DNA of 64,000 nucleotides, taken from contig JAIMAU010000001.1 in assembly GCA_023511795.1 (NCBI GenBank), positions 388,384 through 452,383 of the forward strand, read 5' to 3'. How positions within the stretch are numbered: the stretch's first letter is position 1; each line of letters begins with the position of its first letter. Below, piece by piece: positions 28,532 to 37,162 of this stretch. The translations under genes and the position numbers were made by a program. This DNA is from Armatimonadota bacterium (GTDB lineage: Bacteria; Armatimonadota; UBA5829; DTJY01). The notes beneath the pieces are model-generated. The model saw only the letters and a list, made by a program, of their open reading frames with translations, made no database searches and was not told the DNA's origin.

Positions 28532-30910
28532 TTACTTCCCCATCGTCACATAAACGTGGTGCACAGCGCCATCTTGGAACGCTGGAATTAAGTTTGAAGG
28601 ATACTCTTCCCCATCTACAACTATTTTTTTAACACCTTTATTTACGTGTTCTGGGTTTTCTACGTGTATTTCGTAAATAGCGTTCCTAAAAGTTCGTTTT
28701 ATTGAATACCTATCCCATGAGCTTGGAATGCATGGATCTATTCTTAGTCCCTCCAATTCTGGTCTAACGCCCATTATCCATTCGAGCGAGACCTTCCACA
28801 TCCATGCCGCTGTTCCAGTCATCCATGTAAATTCGCCAAGGCCAAAATCTTGCGAGTCTGGGCCGTGGACATACTCAGCGTAAACGTATGGCTCGGCTTT
28901 GTAAACATCAGGGTTTTTGCCCCTTATTATAAATGAACTCCTTTTCCAAATGTCGTAGGCTCGGTCTCCTCTTCCCAATATGCATTCTGCCATGACCGCC
29001 CATGCCACAGGATGGTTGAAAATCGTTCCATTTTCCTTGGTGCCGGGCGCGAACCGGGTAATTATTCCAATCTTGGGGTTCGGCTCGGAGTATGCCGGAA
29101 GGAATAGTACTGGGCCGTATTGGGTTTCAAGATGCTTTTCGACTGCTTGCATGCATGTTAACGCACGTTCGCCTTTGGCGACACCGCTCATCACCGCCCA
29201 GCTTTGGGCATTTAAGAAAATTTTGCCTTCAGGATTTTTTGAACTCCCGAAGACTTGACCATCGTCTCGCGTGCCTCGAACATACCATTCACCATCCCAC
29301 AGATGTTCGTTTACTGCGTCGGCAATTTCATCGGCAGCTTTTTCGTATTTTTCAGCCAATTGTTCCATACCTGCAGCTCGGAGAATCACAGATGATTCTT
29401 TCAGCATCCAGACTAAGTGCTCTGAGACCATTGTGCTTTCGCCTCTACCTTGACGACCTACATGGTCGAGGCCATCATTCCAGTCGGCAGCCTCCATCAA
29501 AGATATGTGTCGTGGGCTTAGCCTGGATAAACTATAGTCCAATGCATGGATTAGGTGCTGGCGAACAGTCTCTGCTCCGCCGTCATAGTAAGGGGCTAGC
29601 TCATCAAGAAATGATAAATCACCAGTTTCTTTTATGTATTCAACAATACCCATCACGAGCCACAGGGGGTCATCGCTGTGTCCGGTTTTTACTCCAATAT
29701 TTGTAAGCGGGTCCCAATTGTGCAGTGTGCTTCCATCAGGAAACTGGTGCTCAATAATATAAAGAGCTCGCTGGCGCGCCCATTCGGGGTTGTTCGGTAA
29801 GACGCCTAGCATATCCTGCCAGCTGTCGCGAAAACCTACTATTGAGGCGCCGCCAATGTAATAGGAATCCATCCTTGACCACCGCGAGGTAATCCAGGAC
29901 TGATATTTATTCCAGATATTAAAAGAAAGGCAGAAATCAGGGTCGGGTGTTTCACACCAAGTATGTGATATATAACCTTCCCAATATTTTTTAACCTCTT
30001 CAAGAGCATGTTCTGCTTCTTCCCACGTATCATATCGTTCTTTTGTAGTAAAGGCATCCTCTTTGCGGGGTGCTACCCCTAAGATTATTAGAAAACGCTT
30101 TTCTTCTCCTGGTTGGAGCTCAAAGTTATGTTGAAGAACACCAACAATTTCTCTTCCATTTCCTAGGCTATTTGTGCATTGCCCTTGTTCGACTACTATA
30201 GGACGTTCCCAGCCTCGGTAAACCCCTAGAAAGTTTTCCTCTAGGCAATCAAAACCAACGGGCTTGGTGTTTGATGTGAAAAAGGCATATTTATCCCACC
30301 GAAGATTTGGATTGCCGGTGCCAATTGGCGCAACGTTCCAGAACCGTGTGGTAACAACGATTGTGTCATTTTCAAAGTATACCTCATTGAAAAGTTGAGC
30401 GAAAGACGCCTCAATTAAATTGAACGCATAGTTTGCTAGCGACCACTCGATTGTTGAGAATGACGCAAGTTTCCTAGGTCTGTCGCCAACGTTTTTAACC
30501 TTTACCATCCAGATTTCGCAATCGTCGCGCCTTGGGACAAAATATGTAATCTCGCCGGCGATTTCGCTGTACTCCGATTTAAGTCTTGTATATCCTAGGC
30601 CATGTCTGGACTCCCAATTTACGTATGGTTTTTGGACCGGCTGCCAATTGATGTTCCAGTATTCCCCAGTCTCCATGTCACGAAGGTATACAAATCGGCC
30701 TGGGCAATCGCGGTACACAACAAATGGAGGGTATTCTTTGGTGATTCGATTGTAACCCGAAGTTTCATAAAATGAATACCCGCCGCCTGTTTGTGAGCAA
30801 AGGGCACAATACTTTTCGTTTGAAAGATAGTTAATCCAAGGCCGCGGGGTATCTGGTCTGTACATGATATACTCTTTTCCATCAAGCGAGAACTCACCAT
30901 ATTTACTCAT
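28532..30910 (-). CDS. Glycoside hydrolase family 94 phosphorylase
   Basis: 792 aa. The family splits beta-linked disaccharides such as cellobiose or chitobiose with phosphate, giving a sugar 1-phosphate. Seen: N-terminal GEFSLDGKEYIMYRPDTPRP, WINYLSNEKYCALCSQTGGGYS, the (alpha/alpha)6 barrel with DSWQDMLGV, and ADWNDGLDHVGRQG (about 475-487) containing the catalytic Asp, then EPYVYAEY and GTAAWMW. No signal peptide: cytoplasmic. Its ATG overlaps the stop of a BON gene (ATGA), so it is part of the Lon/Hsp20 operon, an unusual place for a phosphorylase. Disaccharide specificity cannot be told. Confidence 0.9.
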   Translation of the reverse strand: MSKYGEFSLDGKEYIMYRPDTPRPWINYLSNEKYCALCSQTGGGYSFYETSGYNRITKEYPPFVVYRDCPGRFVYLRDMETGEYWNINWQPVQKPYVNWESRHGLGYTRLKSEYSEIAGEITYFVPRRDDCEIWMVKVKNVGDRPRKLASFSTIEWSLANYAFNLIEASFAQLFNEVYFENDTIVVTTRFWNVAPIGTGNPNLRWDKYAFFTSNTKPVGFDCLEENFLGVYRGWERPIVVEQGQCTNSLGNGREIVGVLQHNFELQPGEEKRFLIILGVAPRKEDAFTTKERYDTWEEAEHALEEVKKYWEGYISHTWCETPDPDFCLSFNIWNKYQSWITSRWSRMDSYYIGGASIVGFRDSWQDMLGVLPNNPEWARQRALYIIEHQFPDGSTLHNWDPLTNIGVKTGHSDDPLWLVMGIVEYIKETGDLSFLDELAPYYDGGAETVRQHLIHALDYSLSRLSPRHISLMEAADWNDGLDHVGRQGRGESTMVSEHLVWMLKESSVILRAAGMEQLAEKYEKAADEIADAVNEHLWDGEWYVRGTRDDGQVFGSSKNPEGKIFLNAQSWAVMSGVAKGERALTCMQAVEKHLETQYGPVLFLPAYSEPNPKIGIITRFAPGTKENGTIFNHPVAWAVMAECILGRGDRAYDIWKRSSFIIRGKNPDVYKAEPYVYAEYVHGPDSQDFGLGEFTWMTGTAAWMWKVSLEWIMGVRPELEGLRIDPCIPSSWDRYSIKRTFRNAIYEIHVENPEHVNKGVKKIVVDGEEYPSNLIPAFQDGAVHHVYVTMGK

Positions 30911-31137
30911 CGATCCAACCCCCTTACCAAAAGTTCGTCAACGTTGACATGCCTGACCCCCGGTACTCCGCTAACAATAAACTGCGCGACGTCTCTTTGC
31001 TCGAGATTTTCTACATACCCTTTGAGGAAAACATTACCTGCAGAGACACGCACCTCTATTGGTAGTCCGCTTATTCGTTTGTCAGATGCAAGTGCATTCC
31101 TAACTCTGTTTGATAAAGCTTCATCTGCGACAGTCAT
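30907..31137 (-). CDS. Single BON-domain protein, first gene of the stress operon
   Basis: 76 aa, almost entirely one BON domain: DEALSNRVRNALASDKRI, VRVSAGNVFLKGYVEN, GVPGVRHVNVDELLV. No signal peptide. GAGAGG precedes the ATG. It overlaps the GH94 gene by 4 nt. A minus-strand TATAAT at 31187-31182 lies about 45 nt upstream, with no good -35, so this is the likely operon head. Confidence 0.85.
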   Translation of the reverse strand: MTVADEALSNRVRNALASDKRISGLPIEVRVSAGNVFLKGYVENLEQRDVAQFIVSGVPGVRHVNVDELLVRGLDR

Positions 31138-31539
31138 TTTTAAAACCTCTCTTACCTCGGTTATTTTGGGATGTTTGATAGATTATAAAGCAACAATATT
31201 GCGTTGAACGAGATCTATGCTTTATGAAGTTTTGCGATTCCTGTATTATATCTTCACAAACACAATATCCGGCTACAAAATGCCTACCCATGGGTGCGAT
31301 AGTTCTAAACTCAGCAGAAACAAGCACACCTAGCGCTTGATTTGCAGTTATGCACAATCTAGCCTAACAAAATGTTATTTGCATATGCTTCGGGCATCTT
31401 AGTGGAAGGTTGATTTGTAATTGGGGCTAGCCAAGACATGAAAAATGCGTTAAAATCTAGGTTGTTGTGTTTTGGAAAGGTTTAAATAAGGCTCATGCCC
31501 ACAACTCATAGCGATTAAAATAAGAAAGGAGAAACATTA
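31138..31539. other. Divergent intergenic region
   Basis: 402 nt between the BON operon (minus) and the ferredoxin (plus). It holds minus-strand TATAAT hexamers at 31187-31182 and 31250-31245, neither with a good -35. No CIRCE repeat or clear sigma32 site was seen, although lon and hsp20 lie downstream. No gene recognised. Confidence 0.5.
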
Positions 31540-31710
31540 GTGGCTTACAAGATTACTGATGAATGCACCATGTGCGGAACCTGCATTGAGGAATGCCCAT
31601 TTGAAGCAATTAAAGAGGGTGACCCCAAATACGTAATTGACCCTGATATTTGCACCGACTGTGGCTCATGCCAGGCTGTGTGCCCGACAGGAGCGATTGT
31701 AGAAGACTGA
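31540..31710 (+). CDS. 2[4Fe-4S] ferredoxin
   Basis: 56 aa, GTG start behind AAGGAG (9 nt). Two classic cluster motifs: CTMCGTCIEECP (residues 9-20) and CTDCGSCQAVCP (38-49), each C-x2-C-x2-C-x3-C-P. It is a small clostridial-type low-potential electron carrier, cytoplasmic. Stands alone with its own leader; redox partners are not identifiable in the window. Confidence 0.95.
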   Translation: MAYKITDECTMCGTCIEECPFEAIKEGDPKYVIDPDICTDCGSCQAVCPTGAIVED

Positions 31711-31824
31711 GTTTTTAAAAGATTAAAATTGCGTGAACGGCATCCAGGGATGGTTCTGTTGGTGGGTGCCGTTTTTCTTTTTCGGCTTTGGAAAGAATGC
31801 GTTGTGCGTCTGAGGAGGCAAGCA

Positions 31825-32667
31825 ATGAAGGTAGCGGTGAATGTTCGAAGTTTTGCCCTGAATTTCTATCGAGGTGAAATGGATCTTGAGAAATTTATAT
31901 GGAAGGCAAAAGAGTTGGGTGCTGATGCTGTGGAACTTAGTAGCTTTTATTGGCGAGATCGAAACGCAGAAATTGGGAAGGTCAAAGTTGCATTAAAGGA
32001 AGCTAAAATGCCTGTATGCACCTGGGCTGTATGGAATAACTTTGTGAATCCAGAACGTGGTAAGCGTGAGGAAGCTCTAAACAGTATCTACAATGGCATT
32101 GAAGAAGCAGTGAACCTAAACTGCGGTGTAGTTAGGGTTTTATTGGGTACTGTTGCTGATGGGGTTTTGTTTCAGACTGCTCTTGATTGGATAGTTACCG
32201 GGTTGGTGGAAGCAGTTAAATACGCGGCGGTACATGGGGTGGTGCTTGCTATTGAAAACCATGGATTTTTGGTTGGTAAGTCTGAGCAAATCGAAGGGGT
32301 AATTAAAACTGTGAGCTCACCTATACTGCGTGCAAATGTTGATACAGGCAATTTTCTTCTTGTAAACCAATATCCTGCAGATGCAATTAGAAGGTTGGCT
32401 CCTTGGATTGTCTCTGTGCATTTGAAGGATTACAAAGAGGTTCCTATTGGTTACCAAGGAAATGCTTGCATTGCAGCAGATGGTAGGAAATATATGGGGA
32501 CAGTACTTGGTGAGGGCGATGCAGATATCCAGGAGTGCTTGAAGGTGTTAAGAGAAACAGGTTACAAAGGCTATCTTAGTATTGAATACGAGGGGGATGA
32601 AGATCCTTTCGGTGCTGTTTCAAAAAGCATTTCCTACGTGCGTTCACTCATAGCTGCACCTAGTTAA
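31825..32667 (+). CDS. Sugar phosphate isomerase/epimerase-like TIM barrel (second)
   Basis: 280 aa, AP endonuclease 2/xylose isomerase-like fold. Seen: MKVAVNVRSFALNFYRG, GADAVELSSFYW, VVLAIENHGF (first metal Glu), ANVDTGNFLL (Asp), VSVHLKDYKEV (His) and LSIEYEGDEDPF (last Glu). ATG 31825 follows GAGGAGG; an upstream in-frame start at 31729 has no such site. Similar in type to the protein at 14711. Likely acts on a ketose or its derivative; substrate unknown. Confidence 0.83.
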   Translation: MKVAVNVRSFALNFYRGEMDLEKFIWKAKELGADAVELSSFYWRDRNAEIGKVKVALKEAKMPVCTWAVWNNFVNPERGKREEALNSIYNGIEEAVNLNCGVVRVLLGTVADGVLFQTALDWIVTGLVEAVKYAAVHGVVLAIENHGFLVGKSEQIEGVIKTVSSPILRANVDTGNFLLVNQYPADAIRRLAPWIVSVHLKDYKEVPIGYQGNACIAADGRKYMGTVLGEGDADIQECLKVLRETGYKGYLSIEYEGDEDPFGAVSKSISYVRSLIAAPS

Positions 32668-32794
32668 TAGATTGGAAATGAAATAATTGCCGCAATAATA
32701 GCTTCCTAGGGGTTAGCCAACTGTAGTTTTTATTTAAGGTAAAAGTGTCATAATAATTTTGGAGATAATTGGTTGCAGATAATAAGGTAGCATT

Positions 32795-35137
32795 ATGCCT
32801 TCAACTAACAGAAGGATAAGTTTAAAAATCAGGTTATTAGTTGTACTCCTTGCCGCTGTGATTATCCCTTCGGTAGTGATTGCAGGAATTCTAGTGCGCA
32901 CGGGTGCCGAAAGAGAGCAACGCCGAATCTTTGCTGAGATGCAGGCGGTTACAGAAGCGGTTTCAGACGACATTAGCGAATTTATGGGCAATGTGCAATC
33001 GATCTTGGTAACGGCTAGCCTTTCTCACGCTTACTGGGTTTCTCGACGACAAGCCCTAAGCGATCTCCAAAAGAAATTCCCCTTTTTCGAGCAATTAGCA
33101 ATCTATGATTTTTCAGGCCATGCCCAAATTATAGTTCGACAAATGGGTACCACTTGGCAACCCCCACAAGTTCTGACGAGACTGGCAATAAAAGAAGCAA
33201 TGGCGGGGCGAAATTATACTAGTGATGTTCAGTTCGTCATGCCTCACTCCCCTTTAGTTCTTGTTGCTGTGCCAATTGGTCAGCCAGGAGAGCCTCCATC
33301 AGAGGTGCTTTTTGGCGTTGTCAGCCTTGAGACCTTGGAAGACATTATAAGCAAGGTTCGCATGGGGCGGGGGGAATATGTTTTCGTTGTCGATAAAAAG
33401 GGGCGAGTTATTGCCCATCCCCTAGAACGCATGCACTTAATAGGTGCCGATTTCTCACGTCTTGGCCCCGTGCGACAAGCTCTTCAAGGAAGAACTGATA
33501 CTGCTCTTGCGCGAGAAGATATTTTTATAGACCCGTCAGGGAGGGAAGTTGCAGGAGTTTTTCGCCGGGTTCCCAATCTTGGTTGGATTGTGGTTGTTCA
33601 ACTTCCGGTAAGCGAAGCTTTTGGATCTCAGGCTGGAACGTTTGCAATAGCATTGGCTTGGGCATTTTTATTTGCTGTTCTTTTTGGTTTATTTGGGTTG
33701 TATTTGGTTCGGCGAGTAACCATCCCTATATCGAAGCTCAAAGAGGGAGCCGAAGCTATAGGCTCCGGAAATCTTTCTTGGCGCATTAATGTTCGAACGC
33801 AAGATGAATTAGAAGACCTTGCGGACGCTTTGAATCAGATGGCGGAAAACTTAGAGGTCTCCAGACGCCAACTTGAGGAAGAGCATGATCGAGCTGTTAG
33901 GGCCGCAAGAGAAGCCAACATATTGTTTAGGGTATCCCAGTCGTTGGTGTTTTCCATGGGCCTTGAGCACCGGCTGATGGTTGTAGCCAGAAACCTTGCT
34001 GATGTGTGTGATGCAAGCAAAGCCGCACTTTGGCTAGTAGAGAATGAATACTTGAAGCCGGCGATATCTCATGGTTTATCTGCCGAAGAAAAAGAGTTTT
34101 ATGCTAGCTGGAGCTTGCCTCTTTCAACGGCTGATCCAATGGTGAAGGAGGCTGTGGAAAGACGAAAACCAATTGTTATACACGATGCGGCAAATGACCC
34201 TCGTGTACCGCCCGAGTTTGCCGCAAAGCTCAAATTGCGGTCGGTGCTTGCGGTTCCCCTCGTATTTCATGAAAATGTGATTGGCTATGGAATAACTTTT
34301 ACTCAGGATGAATTGCGAAGATTCACACGGCGCCAGGTAAGGCTTGCACAAGCTGTAGCTGCACAAGGTGCGGTAGCAATAGAAAATGCACGCGCTTACG
34401 AGCGAGAACGTCGAATATCAGAGACACTTCAGAGGTCCTTCCTGCCTGAGGTGCCAGAGGTAATTGGTAGCTTCCAGTTTGCTGATAGATACGAGGCGGC
34501 TTTGGCTGAAGCACAAATCGGCGGGGATTTTTATGACGTAATAGAAATCTCTCCTGATAAGGTAGCTTTGGTTATGGCTGATGTATCAGGTAAAGGGCTG
34601 AGCGCAGCAATTCATACGGCTCTGATAAAATATACTGTTCGTGCATATGCGATCGAGGGTCTCGATCCAATAGGCCTTATCACAAGATTAAATAAGGCAG
34701 TGTATAAATTTATTGGTGGCCAAGTCTTCATTACTTGCTTCTATGGTGTGCTTGATACAGTCTCTGGCGTGCTTGAATATGTGAATGCTGGTCATGAATT
34801 GCCACTTCTCAATAGCAGCCAACGTAGGCTGTGTATGTCGCTGGCTACTACAGGCACAGCGCTTGGGATTGTTGAAAGTTTTCCATTTACTTCAAAGAGC
34901 ATCAAGTTTGAGCCTGGGGACGTCCTTCTCTTATATACAGATGGCGCAACAGAGGCCCGGCGTAATGGGCAATTCTTGGGCATAGAAGGGCTTGAAGAAA
35001 TGTTTTGCCAGCTCGCTCATGAAGATGCGCTGTATATCGTAGATCAGCTAGATTTACGCATCCGTGAATATGCAAAAGGCGTTCTCCACGATGACCTAGC
35101 GTTGCTTGTTGTAAAGGCAGGGCAAGAGCTGAAATAA
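32795..35137 (+). CDS. Membrane sensor phosphatase: Cache-HAMP-GAF-SpoIIE (PP2C)
   Basis: 780 aa, RsbU-like signalling protein that would dephosphorylate an anti-sigma-factor antagonist. Order: transmembrane helix (about 10-30), extracytoplasmic Cache-type sensor (35-280), second helix (about 283-308), HAMP (308-360), coiled coil, GAF (about 385-535) and SpoIIE/PP2C phosphatase (560-778) with metal motifs QIGGDFYD, VMADVSGKG, LYTDGATEAR and HDDLALLVV. Full length for this architecture. The RsbW-like protein encoded 375 nt downstream is a plausible partner. No antagonist (STAS) gene was seen in the window. Confidence 0.92.
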   Translation: MPSTNRRISLKIRLLVVLLAAVIIPSVVIAGILVRTGAEREQRRIFAEMQAVTEAVSDDISEFMGNVQSILVTASLSHAYWVSRRQALSDLQKKFPFFEQLAIYDFSGHAQIIVRQMGTTWQPPQVLTRLAIKEAMAGRNYTSDVQFVMPHSPLVLVAVPIGQPGEPPSEVLFGVVSLETLEDIISKVRMGRGEYVFVVDKKGRVIAHPLERMHLIGADFSRLGPVRQALQGRTDTALAREDIFIDPSGREVAGVFRRVPNLGWIVVVQLPVSEAFGSQAGTFAIALAWAFLFAVLFGLFGLYLVRRVTIPISKLKEGAEAIGSGNLSWRINVRTQDELEDLADALNQMAENLEVSRRQLEEEHDRAVRAAREANILFRVSQSLVFSMGLEHRLMVVARNLADVCDASKAALWLVENEYLKPAISHGLSAEEKEFYASWSLPLSTADPMVKEAVERRKPIVIHDAANDPRVPPEFAAKLKLRSVLAVPLVFHENVIGYGITFTQDELRRFTRRQVRLAQAVAAQGAVAIENARAYERERRISETLQRSFLPEVPEVIGSFQFADRYEAALAEAQIGGDFYDVIEISPDKVALVMADVSGKGLSAAIHTALIKYTVRAYAIEGLDPIGLITRLNKAVYKFIGGQVFITCFYGVLDTVSGVLEYVNAGHELPLLNSSQRRLCMSLATTGTALGIVESFPFTSKSIKFEPGDVLLLYTDGATEARRNGQFLGIEGLEEMFCQLAHEDALYIVDQLDLRIREYAKGVLHDDLALLVVKAGQELK

Positions 35138-35511
35138 AGAACTCTAGGGCTAAAATTTAGTAGGTTTATGCATTTCGCAATTATGTCTAATTTTTGAGCA
35201 CCAAGGGGAAATCTCTCTGAATTATGTGACTATGTCGTAACAAACTGCATTGAGAAAACTCTTGATTTTCCTAGATTTAACGTGTACTTTTGGCCTTTCT
35301 GCATGCCAAATTTATGGCTGAAAAATAACATTTCTGACCCTTCAAATTTCATTGACGCCCTGGTGGCCCCATGGTAAATTTTCTGCTGTACCTATAAACC
35401 AATGCCGATTTTAGGATTGCCTAGTGGCGGAATCGGCAATGACAGGCTTGTTTTCCTCACGACAAGATCTTTGCAATTTCTGACAATGCACATGGATGGA
35501 GAGTAAAAAGC
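35138..35511 (+). other. Intergenic region before the RsbW-like gene
   Basis: 374 nt without a gene. It carries the promoter at 35352-35380 and, in the resulting leader, an inverted repeat TGCCGATT (35403-35410) / AATCGGCA (35431-35438) with a 20-nt loop, which could regulate the RsbW-like gene. Confidence 0.55.
35352..35380 (+). promoter_or_regulatory. Sigma70-type promoter for the RsbW-like gene
   Basis: TTGACG (35352-35357), 17-nt spacer, TAAATT (35375-35380). The leader would be about 125 nt. Confidence 0.6.
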
Positions 35512-35979
35512 ATGACCACGGAAGTTCAAATAAGAAAAAGCCATCGCTACCTGCCGCAACTGCGCAAAATTGTTGCCTGTCTTGCCGCAAAGCTGGGGAT
35601 GAGTTGGAAAGATATTGCTGATACTGAGGATGCAGTAAGCGAAATATGCTCAATCTCCATAGACAGAGCAAATGGAAAATGTGAGGAAAACCTTTTTATC
35701 AAATTGGTTGTTTATGGCACATGCATGACGGTGGAGGTAACTGACCCTTCCAAAGCTATTGACCCGAAATGTTCTGCCAATGGGTGCCAGAATGAGTATC
35801 GGCAGGTATTGGAATGGGATAGGCTTTTGGAGCTTGCAGACAATGTTGAGCTCATCCGTGGGGATGAAGGTACTACCATTAGAATTATCAAATATGCAGA
35901 TAGACTTAGGAATACTCGACTAGCCGAAGAATCGGCTCATTTATCTGCCGCATCTGAGACCGCCAATTTGCATGCTTGA
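35512..35979 (+). CDS. RsbW-like anti-sigma factor / histidine-kinase-like ATPase
   Basis: 155 aa. Resembles serine kinase anti-sigma factors: HRYLPQLRKIVACLAAKLG, DTEDAVSEICS, VEVTDPSKAID, LLELADNVELIRGDEGTTIRII. The N-box normally reads E-x-x-x-N; here the Glu is followed by ICSIS, so the metal/ATP Asn is missing. ATP binding may be lost or changed. Follows the SpoIIE phosphatase gene, with its own promoter. Its last 43 nt overlap the convergent CFI-box gene. A target sigma factor is not in the window. Confidence 0.72.
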   Translation: MTTEVQIRKSHRYLPQLRKIVACLAAKLGMSWKDIADTEDAVSEICSISIDRANGKCEENLFIKLVVYGTCMTVEVTDPSKAIDPKCSANGCQNEYRQVLEWDRLLELADNVELIRGDEGTTIRIIKYADRLRNTRLAEESAHLSAASETANLHA

Positions 35980-37130
35980 ACGAAGGGTTTGAGCAATTTC
36001 CTCACGATGGTACGGGCATTCTCGTGGTTGGCTATAAACCTTGCAATAGGCGGGCTTATTTTGTAATACGCGGCTATGATAGTTCTTCCTGGTGAATTCG
36101 TGAGGAGATAATCATCCCTAAACTTTCGGAGTATTACCACTTCTTTTGCCATTGGTGTTCCATATGCAGCCGTGGCAATAAAGCATTGTGGAGCGCCGAA
36201 ATCCGTCTTTCGAAAGTCTATTTGCTCAATTACCCATCTATTACGCGTCTTGGTAAGATAATAGGCCAAATAGGCGGTGCGTGTTCGATGATCAGGACCA
36301 ACAAAGACGTGCTTTGCCCTTGCAATTGCTTCATCCCCATGAAATTCAACGGTGGTGAACCTGAACTCAGTTGTGTCTATTTGGTCTAAAGCTTCGGCAG
36401 TAAGCTTAAATATTTGGCGTGGGGTAAGAGCATGAGAGTACCTACCTTTATAGTAAATGCTTATTTCTCCATAGGTGTCAACATGCCACATTAAGAACTC
36501 GGGGTCTTTTTCCCGCCAAGTTGCCTGAATATCTACAAGTGCTTCCTCAAGTGACCCTGGGGGTGGTTCCCTATATTCGTAAGTTTGTTGCCAGGGTTTA
36601 TGCTTTCGCTCCCGATAATCATGGGTTATTACAATCGCACCGATGTCATAGTAAGGGTAAAACCTATAACAGTGCTCATCATAAGGATAGAAAAAGTCAT
36701 CGTGAAAATGTCGGCGGAATTCGTAAAGAGGGTCGCGCTGCTTGCTTCGTTTTTGAATTTGACTGCCAAGATCGCGCGTTGCAGGTCCCCTCTGGGCTGG
36801 TGAAGGATAGGGGATGCCTCTGCGTTCCTCATTTCTACGATAAAGCTCGTCATTTGATTGTTCAGAGGGTCTTGATTCATCCCTTCGTTCGGACTTCTTT
36901 TCCACTGGCGGAGGGAGAGGCGGAGAAGGCTTGGGACTTTCTGACGATTCGGTTTTGTTTTCCTTTTCCTCACTTGAAGTTTCAGACGAATCAGTATTTG
37001 GCTTAGTCTTGGTAACACCTTTGGCAACTGCAGGTTTGCTGAAGGGCGGCACGTTAATATAAACAGCGGTCATGACAAATGCTGTTAGGAGAACCGCGCA
37101 GAAAAACCTTATGGAGAGTTTTGCTCCCAT
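35937..37130 (-). CDS. Secreted protein with NTF2-like domain and CFI-box C-terminus
   Basis: 397 aa. N-terminal signal or anchor helix (about 7-28), then AKGVTKT (36-42), a Ser/Glu/Lys/Pro-rich low-complexity region (43-125), an Arg/Tyr-rich segment, an NTF2/SnoaL-like domain (about 190-310: VDIQATWREKDPEFL, ISIYYKGRYSHAL, AYYLTKTRNRWVIEQIDF), and a C-terminal CFI-box (QCFIATAAYGTP onward, to about 385). The CFI-box is a recurring C-terminal domain of exported proteins. AGAGGAGAG precedes the ATG. Paralogue of the next gene. Function unknown. Confidence 0.75.
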   Translation of the reverse strand: MGAKLSIRFFCAVLLTAFVMTAVYINVPPFSKPAVAKGVTKTKPNTDSSETSSEEKENKTESSESPKPSPPLPPPVEKKSERRDESRPSEQSNDELYRRNEERRGIPYPSPAQRGPATRDLGSQIQKRSKQRDPLYEFRRHFHDDFFYPYDEHCYRFYPYYDIGAIVITHDYRERKHKPWQQTYEYREPPPGSLEEALVDIQATWREKDPEFLMWHVDTYGEISIYYKGRYSHALTPRQIFKLTAEALDQIDTTEFRFTTVEFHGDEAIARAKHVFVGPDHRTRTAYLAYYLTKTRNRWVIEQIDFRKTDFGAPQCFIATAAYGTPMAKEVVILRKFRDDYLLTNSPGRTIIAAYYKISPPIARFIANHENARTIVRKLLKPFVQACKLAVSDAADK

Positions 37131-37162
37131 TTTTCAAACTCTCCTCTTGTGTTTTATCACCA

